Part shown: positions 31,601-42,354 of the stretch, one piece after another
Numbering within the stretch: the stretch's first letter is position 1
Layout: the number at the start of each line of letters is the position of its first letter
Origin: Ectocarpus siliculosus
Taxonomy: Eukaryota; Sar; Phaeophyceae; Ectocarpales; Ectocarpaceae
NCBI GenBank assembly: GCA_000310025.1
Contig: FN649741.1
Span: 4,615,291 to 4,669,588 of the forward strand
Direction of reading: 5' to 3'
Length of the DNA: 54,298 nt
The notes under the pieces: generated by a model
Told to the model about the DNA's origin: nothing
The model's database searches: none
Seen by the model: only the letters and a program-made list of their open reading frames with translations
Position numbers and translations under genes: made by a program

Positions 31601-33619
31601 GTTTCTCTTCTGGTAATATTTGTTGCGACGAAAACCATTTGATGTTGGCCGTTTGTGCTCTCTCTTTGTTTCGTTGTGGGTGTGCGTTTTTTTTTTTTTG
31701 TCAGTATGACCCAACGAATCCATTTCCATCTATAGAAAAGAGTCTGAAGATAGATTAGCAATGGATCCATAACGTCAGCGAAAGTTATATTTTTCCACGA
31801 TTTCCTCGCGTGTCTTATGTACTTATGTGCTTGCAGGGAGGAATCTTGCAGGACAACTTCGAGGAGGAGAAGGCGATCGAGTGCTTCAACCGCACCATCC
31901 AGATCGACCCGGATTACGCCGATGCTCACTACAAGTGAGTCCCTCCCTCCCTCCCTCCCTCCCTCGTGCCGTCCGTCGTACACATCGCAAAACTATCTTG
32001 TTGTTCGTCAAAAGTTTGTACAAGACACTCTCGTCTCTCGTTCGCTGTATCAGTCAGTCGAGTTCTTGTGTTTCATTTTTGGCTAGATTGCGGAAGAAAA
32101 CTATAGCTAAAAATTGGGTTCCCCGGTGCATCGATTCCGTGCTGGGTCACCGGAAATGTTTTCCGCATGTTTGACGTTCCTCCCTGCGCGGCTGCGGGTT
32201 TGGGAGTTTGTTTGTGTCTTCAGCTATTCGCTCTTTGGCCTCGATTATGTATTTCACCCTCCTCTTCTCCCGTCTAATCTGGCTCCCTTGCTCTAAACCA
32301 TGCCGCGTAACCCCGCACCCCCATGTTCTCACACCCACACACACCCCTCCCCCCCGCTCGATACCGATTGTGTTTTTGTCGACCTTTTCGAACAACGAAC
32401 CCTATCGGTAACGCGTGTACGTGGACTCGGGCTTTTACCCTTTCGGCCTTCGGGCGGCGTGTGGCCTATGCTGCCAATCAGCCTGGGGATATGCCTGGAG
32501 ACAGTGTGCCGTTTCGAGGTGGGTTAGGGTGTTCGGCCGCGCCATCAGCAACATCTTAGTTGAAAATACACATGTCGAAGCCCTTCTCATAACCGTGTGC
32601 TATTCTTTTTGCGGTTGGGCGGTAATCCTAGCTGCAAAGACAACCGCTCAGGCCGACGTGAACATTTGACGTTCCGCCTTACGACTTATTTTGGAGGACT
32701 ATGTTTTCGTAAAGAGCATTGCCGCTGAAGCGCGACTTGTCTTTGTCTCGGGCAGGGCGAACGCAACAGCGTGTTCGGGGGCATCAAGCCCGGTGCGTCC
32801 CACCTTCGACCATCGGACAGCCGTGCATTCACCAAGTTTGTTTATCGTTAAGACCAACGCGTACTCAAATCAAGGTTCACGTCGTTTCATTGGTCAGCCG
32901 GTTAGCGCGGTCGACGCTTGTCACAGAAGACAACACACATACACACACACAAGAATGGCGTCTTTCTATTGGTCAGCCGGTTGGCACGGTTGGCGCTAAT
33001 GAAACACGCACACGCGGACACGCACGCACGCACGAAACAGGAGGCGCTCATCGCATACTCAGAAGCGCAGCGGCTGGACCCATCCACCGACGAGGCGGCG
33101 GAGCAGGCGGAGCGGGTGAGGGGCTTGATCGCCGCACAGGCGGCGGGAGCGGGAGAGGCGGCTCTGCCACCGCCGTCCGTCTTCGCGGGGTCCGTCCCGA
33201 GCACGCTCCCGCTCGTCGCCGAGGAGGAGGACGAGGCGGTCCTTGCCGCGGCCGCGGCGGCGGCGGCAGCTGCGCGGGCGCAGGCGGACTCCAAGGAGAG
33301 ACTGGCCCAGAAGGCGGCGAAGGCGGCGGAGCAGGCAACGAAGGCGGCGGCGGCGGCCACCGCCGCCGCCGAGAGCGCGGCGTCGCTGATCTCGCCGGCG
33401 AGCAAGGCGGCCGCCGGGCTGAGCGTGGTCCCGACGGCGCTGGCGCTGGGCGGCGGCGAGGACGGGGGCGTCGGCGGGGGGGAGGAGGAGGACGTGCTGG
33501 GAGAGGCGCAGCCGCCGACGGTCTGGACGAACGGGCGGAAGGCGGCGGAGCGCGACAGCGACAGCATGTCGGACCTGGGTGCCCAGCACGAGTTGCTCCT
33601 GCCCGTGGGTCTCAGGTGA
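28678..33619 (+). CDS. Tetratricopeptide repeat protein (7 exons visible, about 391 aa)
   Basis: Exons are 28678-28834, 29734-29855, 30642-30766, 31242-31299, 31837-31934, 32756-32792 and 33041-33619. All junctions are GT-AG and phases match exactly (1, 0, 2, 0, 2, 0). The product is a run of six 34-residue TPR units with the usual W/Y8-G-Y-A20-P32 pattern, such as YHMGNLLQKRGEVKEAAKMY and YNLGIALQELGELDEAASCY, each ending in a DP, AP or DS turn. TPRs form a helical scaffold for protein partners. The 37-bp exon breaks the repeat consensus but has the right length (13 residues between HY and EAL). The last exon adds an alanine/glutamate-rich coiled-coil-like tail and ends at a TGA at 33617-33619. 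The arrangement recalls O-GlcNAc transferase/SPINDLY or CDC27 TPR blocks, but no catalytic domain follows. The true start is not certain. Confidence 0.85.
29045..29106. repeat. Perfect 18-bp hairpin in a TPR-gene intron
   Basis: TAGAAGCCGAAATCAAAC (29045-29062) is the exact reverse complement of 29089-29106, with a 26-base loop. A second small palindrome (ACAGG-TC-CCTGT) follows directly. It lies in the intron between the first two certain TPR exons. It could be a solo foldback element or a small-RNA precursor. Confidence 0.8.
31693..31735 (+). repeat. Dispersed repeat pair, copy 1
   Basis: A T-run followed by TATGACCCAACGAATCCAT and a TCTATA segment recurs in inverse orientation at 38909-38950. 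It lies in a TPR-gene intron. Confidence 0.7.
32888..32918 (-). repeat. tRNA-like short dispersed repeat, copy 1
   Basis: CATTGGTCAGCCGGTTAGCG followed by CGGTCGACGCT. The same 30-bp word occurs at 32968-32997, 40892-40920, 44415-44445, 44948-44977 and 46637-46667, most of them followed (in this orientation) by an A-run and (CA)n. The word resembles the D-arm/A-box half of a tRNA. Confidence 0.75.
32968..32997 (-). repeat. tRNA-like short dispersed repeat, copy 2
   Basis: ATTGGTCAGCCGGTTGGCAC followed by GGTTGGCGCT, 50 bp from copy 1 and in the same intron. A CACACGCACGC tail runs to the next exon. Confidence 0.7.
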
Positions 33620-36600
33620 GCGCCGAGGCGGCGCGCGCGGCCTTGTTGGCGCGACCGAGAGATGGCAGTTTGTGCCGAGAGCCTACACGCACACGATAGC
33701 CTGGAGCGCACGCACGCACCACCATGCTGTTACTTTTCGTTGGACAGGAGGAGGAGGAGGAGGAGGAGAAGTGACGTGATACGTTATGGATGTGTTTTTT
33801 TTTTTCTGTACTGATGGGATGTGTCGTGGTGTCGTCACATCGGTGGCAGTGGTAGCACGTTGGAAGCGGGTTCTTGTTTTCTTTGTCGTACAAGTATTGT
33901 GGTATGGATCGAGTATTGTGGGTTACCTCTGCCGTCACGGCAGTGTGTAGTAGGCATATGGACACACTACACACACAGACACACACAGATTTGGTGCGTT
34001 GTAAACGCACCGACCCAGGAGAAGTGGTCGGTGGTGTTTTGTCTCTCGTACAGATGTGAAGACAATAACGACAAGAACAACAACAGATGCCTGTTTTTTG
34101 GGGGGGGGCTGGCGACAACAGACCTCTAGTTTTGCGAAGAAACAGCTGGAAATGTTGTGACTTTTTTTTTTCCATCCTACGAACGACTCTTGCGGCTGGC
34201 TTTACCCCGCCGTCCCGTCTTTCTCTCTCGATCCCGCGTGGCATATTTCGTTTCCAATTCCACCCTGCTCATGAGAGATGCCAAGTCTTGGGCGGGCGGT
34301 TACCCTATTCAATCAAACCCCTGCTTACCAAACCAACGGCCAATCAATCTGTGTAGCGGACCCAAAATTGACAAAAGACTAAATAAGTAGTGCTGTCCCG
34401 CCCTCGTCACACAGGAGGTCCTCCGGACAATGAACGGTCTGTAAGACGCGCCGAGGAGGACGTCGACGGTGGGCTGGTCGAGTTCCGCGAGCAACGCGAC
34501 GGCACGGGACGCGCACTCAATCTATTGGCGGGGAGGGTTTATTGACGGGGACGATTGGTTGATGATTCACAAGAGACGCCGCCGGCCGGGCTGGATGGCT
34601 GGCTGGCGGGAGAGCCGGAGCGACAGTCTGGCTCGGTTGCGGGCGAGGATGGAGGAACGGTCTTTTTGCAGGGGGGTCGACAGGACACGCAGGCGGGGGG
34701 GCGGGGGTGGCCGGCCGAAGCCAAGAGCCACGCGTTTGGGTGTGGGGTTGGGCACTTTCTTAGGGAGTGTGCACCCGGGAAGAAGAGTACGTGGCGGAAG
34801 AGGGAGGAGGGGGGGATAATTGTTGGTGCCGACGGGGGCGGCAGAAGCAGGGGGCATTCGGTATCATACTTGGAACCGACCATCTAGAGTTTTGTGGGTG
34901 CGCGGGCGACCGTTGTAGAGCCAGGCAGGATATGCAGACAATCCACTCCTGTGTGTTTTGAGTTTGTGTTCAATCCTGGCGCCGGGGGCAAAGGGGGGCA
35001 CACGGCTAGTAGTTGCTAGCCCCCCCTCCCCCATTTCCTGCGGGTAATGTCTTGTATCAAGAGTATGTTGTCTCGCCTCGTCCTTGCTGGGTGGTGGACC
35101 ACCAATTGCTTTTCGGTCATTGCATGTTATATACATCTCTTCCTGTCTCATGTGTTCCTGACGCCACTGGCCGGTCGTCTGTTGATCTCTTCGTTGCCAT
35201 GCAAGCACCCGAGGTTGTCGTTCTCATTAGTGCCTACCTCTGCGTCGGCATCGCGCGGGTCGATTTTGTTGTTGAGTAGGAGTGGAAGCCGTAGAGGGGG
35301 GCAAGGCTGACTAGCTCGAGAGGGGTAACACGCAGCGCAGCGCCGCGGAGCTCGAGCAGGGTCGTTTGCGACTCTCCGGCTGGGCTTGATTGGGCTTCCA
35401 GGCCTGGGGCATAGTCAAACCTTAGCCGAGCCTTGGCGGGCTATGCTGTCTCTCTTCTTCACACGCTTCACGCCTTGTTTGAAAGCACCACCGTCCTGGC
35501 CCGTTTACCTGCTGCAGGCCGTGCTCATGCGGCACAGCAGTAGTAGTGGACAGGCCTGTTCGAGTACAGCAGCAGCCGTAGTATACCTTGCAGGAAAGTC
35601 GTGGCGGATGTGAACGAGGCGCTAGGGTGTTCGGAGACACGAAGGCGTGATGGGGGGAGCGGTAGCATGTGAACACGTATGCATACAAGTACCTGGATTT
35701 TGATGGAGCGACTTTTCAGAAAGAGAGGTGCATCTTGCGTGATGAGAATCTACCATCGCGTAAGAAGTTATTGTTCCTAGACAAAAAATTAGGGAGGGGG
35801 GAGGGGGGGGGTGGGGGGGGCGCACGGATAGGTTGGGGGGGTAGGTGATGCCTAGGGTTCTGTGTATCTACTTTGTTGCGCTGTAGCGTAATGTGCCGGG
35901 TGGCACAGCAGTTGGTGCATGCGAAGCACAAGCCGAACTCGAACCATTCCCTGGTGTAGATGGAGTGCTTTCCTTCGTTTCTTTGCTCGGTTTGGTCTTT
36001 TCGGATGGGCGCGCTTGTGTGTGTGCCGTTGCCAATTGTTTGTTCTCGGCCCACGGGAACATACCATACCATGTAGATTTGATGGTTGTGTTGTCGAGTT
36101 CGGGTTTTTTGTTCTGTTTTTCGCGGGGGTTTTACTTCACGCGGACGGGGGTTCTGCCTTCCTTTTTTTTTTCGCAAATGCCATTCCTACCAGTTACCCC
36201 CCCCCCCCTCCCCCCAATATAGACGGAGGCTTTCAGGATTGTTTTGTTTTGTTTACGGCCGGTCAGTTATTGGTTGCGGACCAGCCGGTAGGATTGTGTG
36301 TGTGTGTGCGTGCGCGTGTGTGTGTATGTTTTGTCTTTTGTAGTTGTCTGGAAGCGGCGAAGAGAGATTTGCTGCGTTTTGATTTTTTTTTTTGTGGGTG
36401 CGCCTGCGTGTGGGTGCGCCTGCGTCTTTTTTTTTGGTGGGTGTCGTTTTCTCTTCCCGCGGTCACCAAGGCGAGGACACGGGAGGAAATGCGGTTCCAT
36501 GGTACGGTTCGGTACAGAGTCGTTTCCTTGGTACGGTACGGTACGGTTTGCCGGTAGAGGGCAGGGTGGGCACTACATGCAAGCATTGACCAAGGCTGGG

Positions 36601-37087
36601 TGCGTTAGGTACTAGGCTGGGTGGTTTGTGTCGTGTAGCTCGGCCGATCGCGGTTGAATGGAGCCCTCCGCGCGGAGCGTACGTACCTACATGCTGTTAT
36701 TTTTTGTGATGCCTCCGCCTTCTCTTTGTCGGTTAGTTCGTGTTTTCACCCCTCGATTTTATGATTCGTTTTTCCTGATTCCATGGTGGTTTCGAGTTGA
36801 ATCGAAGCAAGAGCGCGGCCACGGCCTTTGTCTGCCTGCTGTCTTTATCCGGTTTGTCTGTATAGTGCGGTCTGCGCCCGCGGCCGGATACACAAGGGTG
36901 TTGGCTGGATCGCTCTCAGGGCGAATAGTATTGTTTTGCGACGTTGGCTGTCGCCTGCCTTACACCGCGTAGAGTAAATCTCTTTCTGGTTGCTCCCTTC
37001 GCAAGGGGAGAGGTATTATTTTGGGATCTTGAGGTCATTATAAAATTCAACCAAAGCAAAGACCTAAAGACCTACAATAGGTCATTT

Positions 37088-37218
37088 GTTGTTTTCACAC
37101 ATTATAAACCGTTCCGGTCTCCTCCGCTCAGTACCTTCTAATGTGGGTACTGGTCCAGCTGAAGCAGACGCCTTCCGTGGTCACAAGCCAACTGCCCCAC
37201 CAAAGGGGGGGTACACCA
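37088..37218 (+). repeat. Dispersed repeat pair (CAGTACCTTC family), copy 1
   Basis: GTACTGGTCCAGCTGAAGCA and flanks (GACGCCTTCCRTGGTC, CAAGCCAACTGCCC) match 45625-45747 in the same orientation at high identity over about 125 bp. I cannot assign it to a known family. Confidence 0.8.
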
Positions 37219-38908
37219 TGGGAGTGGTGAATTTTTCTTTCTTCGAGCAGATGGAGTTTCTTCCTTACTGAATTATTGAATTTCGATCAACCTCGACTTC
37301 CGGCGAGCGAACAGTGAACGCCTACATAGAATGCGGTAGACCCACCCGTGCAAGCTTCGCGCTTACATACACCAGGGCGGTGCACGCTCGGCACGGCACG
37401 GATGGATGGATTTTCATTTAGTGTACCACTTCTATTTTCGACTGATTTGGCATATTTTTTCGGTTCACCGCACGCGGACGGATGGGCAGAAAAAGAAAAA
37501 TGTTACCATGTTTTCCCTCGCGTAGGCCGGTACGACAAGAAAAACGGTTGCGACCGGTGTGCCACTTTTCTTCGTCACCCTTTTGACTTAATTCTGAAGA
37601 GAAGAAGAGACAACCAGGCGGGCTTCACACTCTGGGCTGGGCTAACTAACCCCTTCATTTACGTATATCTAAGAATACACCTGCTGTGAGCGCCCCCCGG
37701 AAGGGCGCGACGGAAAGGCCGCCGGAAATACTTCTTTGTCGGGGATGACACCACGATTTTGAGTGTTTCTCATCATCCTCATCCCTCGCAGTGCCCTACA
37801 TGTATGTATGTATGTACCTCAAGGTAAAACCGTCGCTTCTTCTTCCGCCTTCCCTACTTCGGGGGAGAGGTGACCCGACGCCAAACAGGCACGCATGACT
37901 GCTGTGGCGCATGATGCCTCTACGTTGTTCCGCCCCGCCAAGAGGATATGCATAACTGTTCGTCCATCCTCTTTTTTCTCGGTGTTAAATGGCAAGTAGA
38001 ATGGAACGGAACGTCGCACACTCACCCGCGAAAGTCGAAGCGCCTTATTTTTGTCTACCCTATCACGACGACCGGGTTTGAACCCACGCCTAATCGCCTG
38101 ATGACCACTTCGAAGTATTATCCAAGTTTTCGATTGATATCTACGGGGTTGCCTGGGACAGGAGGTGTGGCCGAACACTCCGTTCGTTCGGTATTCCGGA
38201 GGCCACCAACATCTGAAAGGGGGGAGGGAAGGAAGGGCGCAAATGCAAGGACCTTGCTCCATGCTCTCTTACCCGGGTCAACAACATCGATGTTTGTTGT
38301 CATGTTCTTCTGTACGTTCTGCTCGCAGGTTAGCGTGTTTCACGAGGGGCTAAAAGCAAGCAGCGAACGCGTGGAAGGTAGAACACACGACGCATGCATG
38401 TGGTTTAATAGGTGTCGTCAACACCCGTAATTCATCGATTGATGTCTCAAAGAACCGCTTTTGGCACAAGGTCAAACCTGGAGAGAAAAGAGGTGCGCGT
38501 CAAGTCTCAAAACCGCCGAAAGACATCACTGACGTCCAAGGAACACAAGCAAGCACAGACATGCCACAAGCAGGCGCAGGGCACGTACAGCGGTCGCGGA
38601 AAGTGGAATGGTCCAGGCTCGCTTCACACGAGAAATCAAGTAGGCATGTAGAGGTTGACATCCTCAATCGATCTAGACACAACATCAGATGGGGTAAGTT
38701 TCGGCGCTGACCAAACAAAGGTACCCCAACCCAAAATAGGCCCCAAAACTAACCCATCTCATCCCAGCACTAAATGTAGTCAGGTACTTACTCAGCAGCA
38801 GCTGGCTCCAGCGGGGTGGGTTACAACGCCCCGAGATTTATACGATCAACATACATACACAAATTAGCGTGCTATGTACGCAGAACGAGTTAATTCGGAC
38901 GATTGGAT

Positions 38909-38950
38909 AGAAGTATAGACAGAGATGGATTCGTTGGGTCATATTCAGAA
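38909..38950 (-). repeat. Dispersed repeat pair, copy 2
   Basis: Inverse copy of 31693-31735. The minus strand reads T-run, then TATGACCCAACGAATCCAT and TCTATA. Confidence 0.7.
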
Positions 38951-39566
38951 AAAAAAAACAAAAAAATAGCGACTACTGTGGTCATATACAAATCCGTGGC
39001 CCCGCACATCACCACGAATGGATCCATGATGCAGCTCGTCATACTCTCTCGCAGAGCCGGAACAGATGCTTTCCAACATGCCCAAATTTTCATACGAAAT
39101 ATTACCTTACTAAATAGCCCGTTCTGCTCAAGCAACAAAACACTCAAGTCCTGACGAGTAATCACATATTTCATATTTCCGAGCATATGAAGAGCATTCA
39201 ATTGGCCAAAAACGACAAGCGGGTGCTTGCCGGAGCAAAGGAGAAAAAAACGAGCAAAAGAAGAGCAGAAGGGACAGACAAAGCCTAGCGTGCGGGGTAG
39301 AAGACCCGACGCTCGAACGCGAGGTCTTGCTCTTGATCTCACGCTCGACACACCCCCTTGCCCTCAGCTTCCTATGAAAAACCATTGTCACCCATCACCT
39401 ACCTACCCACCCACCCACCCACCCACCCCGGCAAAACAAAATGCTTCATCCCTAGCGCCCGCAACAACGATCAAGGTCGCTGCAGCAAACAAAGGAAAGC
39501 CCTGCCACTGTCACTGTCGGGGGGGGCAGCAGCGCAGCTCGCGTTCAGCCCAAAACAAGAGGAAAG

Positions 39567-39573
<7 letters not shown>

Positions 39574-39619
<46 letters not shown>
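39574..39619. repeat. (AG)n microsatellite, about 23 units
   Basis: A pure AG run ends 16 bp beyond the stop codon of the dehydrogenase gene, so it would be transcribed in its 3' UTR as a CU tract. Confidence 0.95.
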
Positions 39620-39620
<1 letters not shown>

Positions 39621-39635
39621 CTGGGCCAAATAGAA

Positions 39636-42354
39636 TCAAGAGTACAGGAGAAGGTCGTCCACGTTCTTGCCGAGCTTCGCCTCCAGCACGGACTCCGTGA
39701 CCTCCCACAGCCGGGGCGGGTTAGCGGGATCCAGCGCCAGCTCCGAAGGCGTCTCCTCCTTCATGTTGCCCCAGTACTTGCCGGAGAACTCGGGGCCGGC
39801 CAGGGACGGGTCGACCGCGCACCGGATGGTGGTTAGCGCTCCGGTGAGAGGGGTAGCCAGGATGAATCTGGACAGGGGTGCGGTCAGCCGGGTCACGCGA
39901 GACATCAGGCTCGAGTCTGTCATGTTCCGCATGAGCTCCGTGTTCACGATGCCCGGGTGGCACGCGTAGGTGCTGATGCCCCGGGCCTCCAGGCGCTTGG
40001 CGAACTCCTTGGCGTCCAGGATGTTGGCGAGCTTGGACCGCCCGTAGGCCATCCAGCTGTTGTACGTGTCCGGCTTCTCGTAGTTGACGTTGTCGAAGTC
40101 CAGGGTGACCTTGGCCTGGCCGGGGGGTTGCCTGTGCCCCAGGGACGACAGGAAGATCACTCGACCGCCGTCGTTCATCAAGGGCTCCATCAGCCTCGTC
40201 AGCAGGTGCCCGCCGAAGTGGTTCACGCCGATCTGCATCTCGAGGCCGTCCACGGTCTCTCGCCGCTCGGGGATGGCCATGATCCCGGCGTTGTTGATGA
40301 GGACGTCGACCTTGGTGCCCGAGGCCTTGAACCTCTGGGCGAAGGCGATCACGGACTGCAGGGACCCCAGGTCCAGGACCTCCAACCGCACGTCGACGTC
40401 GGTCAGCCCCTCGAGAAGGTCCACGCCCTGGGGGGAGGTACACGAATGCGACAAGCGGGCAGGAGAGAGCTTGAAAGCGTTGTGGGGGAAAATACGTATC
40501 GCTTCGCTCAGTTGTACGGCAAACAAGAGAAAGGTGACACCATAAGGCGGGGGTGCATTCGCGATATAGATACAATACAGGGTACACCGTGCGGCTCGCT
40601 TCTTCTTTTATCCTGTCGACACCATCGACTTGTATCTGCCATGAAAATGCGCGTCGTGTTTAATACAGTCGTGATCCCGGTTTAGCGGTTCCCCGTTTAG
40701 CGGGATGCCCTGAATGGCAGTTATGAAATCTCGTGACACGGCTGCACCGCGGTTCAGCGGTTGTATTAAACCGATCGTTCCCCGAAAAGCGGTCGTTGGG
40801 CATGTTTTCAACCACCAATAGCGGCCATTGGTCCAAATGTTGCTGAGACCCAACGCGCGCCTCGCTTGCGCACACTCACAGCACACAGCGACATTGGTCA
40901 GCCGGTTACCGGTTGATGCTCGTAATACAAAGCACACAGCGAGACACACGCACACAGTTTATTGGTTACGTGTCCAAAGATTTTACCCACCATACCGGAC
41001 ACTGGCACTATACGGGGCACCCGGCACTATTCGACCGGCACTATTTAGGGCCCGCTACTGTATCAAGAGTACCTTTCGTCGCTGCTCTTGTTGGGGCGAA
41101 AATTGGCTTTTTCCCGGTTTAGCGGCTCACAACCGCCAAAGAGGTTCAGCAGCGATGCCCTGAATAGTGGTCATACAATTTCGTGACACCATGGACCGCT
41201 AAACCGGTACCACGACTGTGTGGAGGATCGAGTGTTTTCCGAAAGCGAAATCGACAGTCGAAAGCGTGGACGGGAGCACCAAGTTGCGTGCCAGCTGCTT
41301 GCCAGACTCTCTGAACGTCGGAGATTTCGCTACTCGCTACGTTGGCAAGTAAGCTGGCACCCAGCACAGCGCCGCATACTTTCGTTGAGCGAGATATTCT
41401 CAAAAATTGAGAGACAGAGAGGCCATCGACACAATCGAAACGAAATTCTTTCTCTGCCAACGGCATCGGCTTCGGCTTTCCTGCATCACACCGGATTTTC
41501 GATTTCAATGCATGCACTATGGGCGTTTATTTGTAAAAGAATAGGGCAACTCCAAACCTAAAATCGAATTCGAATTCGATTTGGAATTCTGTGGTGACCC
41601 CCACCCTCCCACGGGTCAGTGGGACAACATTTGGCAATGCTCAAGATAACACCCAAAATCGCCCACCAAGAACAAATTAACTTATGTAGAATCCATGTAC
41701 ACGCAGCAGCTTGCCACGAGAGGATTGACTATCTATCTTTCGTCGCGCTTCCTTCTGCCGAGAGGCACGAAAGGGCTCGTCGTTAAATTACTTGTACGTG
41801 GGTCCTCTTGGGACTCCCGCGCCAGCAGAAAGATGCAACAACAGCGGATATCTAGCATACGAAGTACATACAAAAATAAAGAACACGTGGACGTTGCGGG
41901 CAAAAAGCGGGAAAAAATCGCCGCTCGAGAAGAAATCCCCCCGAGAGCCTCCCCAAGCCCAAGTCCCGACGGGGGAGGGCCTTGAAGTCGATGCACAGCA
42001 GCAGCAGTTAGTTGTGACACGATCTGTTTTCGAAAAGGGGCACACACACACACACACACACAGCAGCAGACACACAAACGGCAGGCGGTTTGACACGCTT
42101 CGCGCAAATGACGTCGCAGCAGCACCCACCTCTTTGACGGGCTTCTCCAGAGCCTCCGCCTTCATCTTGTCGATCGCCTGTTGCCCCCTCTCGGCGCTGC
42201 GGCACGCCAGGGTGACCGCCGCCCCCATCTTGGCGAGCTCACGCGTGGTGGCATACCCCAGTCCGGTGTTGGCACCGGTCACGACGAAGTGCTTTCCGCG
42301 GAGGTCCTGGCAGACTGACTTCGCCTTGCAGTTGGTGGAATGCGCGGAGCCCAT
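39636..42354 (-). CDS. Short-chain dehydrogenase/reductase, retinol-dehydrogenase-like (338 aa)
   Basis: Exon 1 is 42354-42130 (75 codons) and exon 2 is 40427-39636 (263 codons plus stop). The intron is 1,702 bp, GT-AG, phase 0. The Rossmann cofactor motif TGANTGLG is at residues 26-33, with Arg52 in ACRS suggesting NADP(H). The structural NNAG motif is at 120-123. The catalytic tetrad is visible: Asn144, Ser169/170 in FLSSLGH, and Tyr203-x3-Lys207 in YGRSK. Length and spacing fit the classical/intermediate SDR group that includes retinol dehydrogenases 11-14, WWOX-type enzymes and related plant and algal proteins. It should oxidise or reduce an alcohol or carbonyl group, but the substrate cannot be read from sequence. 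No WW domain, signal peptide or clear membrane segment is present. The intron holds a pogo-like element. An (AG)n tract follows the stop codon closely. Confidence 0.92.
40666..41218. mobile_element. Pogo-like non-autonomous DNA element, 553 bp
   Basis: The left end CAGTCGTGATCCCGGTTTAG and the reverse complement of the right end, CAGTCGTGGTACCGGTTTAG, match closely. The left flank is TA and the right flank TG, consistent with one mutated TA duplication. Both halves contain a related internal word (GATGCCCTGAAT...TCGTGACAC). More GGTTTAGCGG and GCACTAT motifs lie inside, along with one tRNA-like repeat (40892-40920). No transposase is encoded. It lies in the dehydrogenase intron. Confidence 0.75.
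40892..40920 (-). repeat. tRNA-like short dispersed repeat, copy 3
   Basis: CATTGGTCAGCCGGTTACCG followed by GTTGATGCT, with a CACACAGCGAGACACACGC tail. It is nested in the pogo-like element. Confidence 0.65.

Larger units (their letters stand above)
33620..39635. other. Six-kb stretch without a supported gene
   Basis: The plus strand is GT-rich for much of this interval (notably 35900-37100), like the introns of the plus-strand genes here. Part of it may be a long 3' UTR or unrecognised transcript. A plus-strand frame at 34555-34887 ends in FGCGVGHFLRECAPG, which looks like a worn gag zinc knuckle. Other contents are G-runs near 35800, dispersed-repeat copies at 37088-37218 and 38909-38950, a B-box-like GGTTCAAACCC on the minus strand near 38080, and a (CACC)n run near 39405-39425. 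Confidence 0.4.

Noticed and set aside
33048-33711. Minus-strand ORFs of up to 269 codons over the TPR tail exon
   Set aside because: They are antisense to an alanine/glutamate-rich, GC-rich exon. The sense frame is supported by phase-matched splicing.
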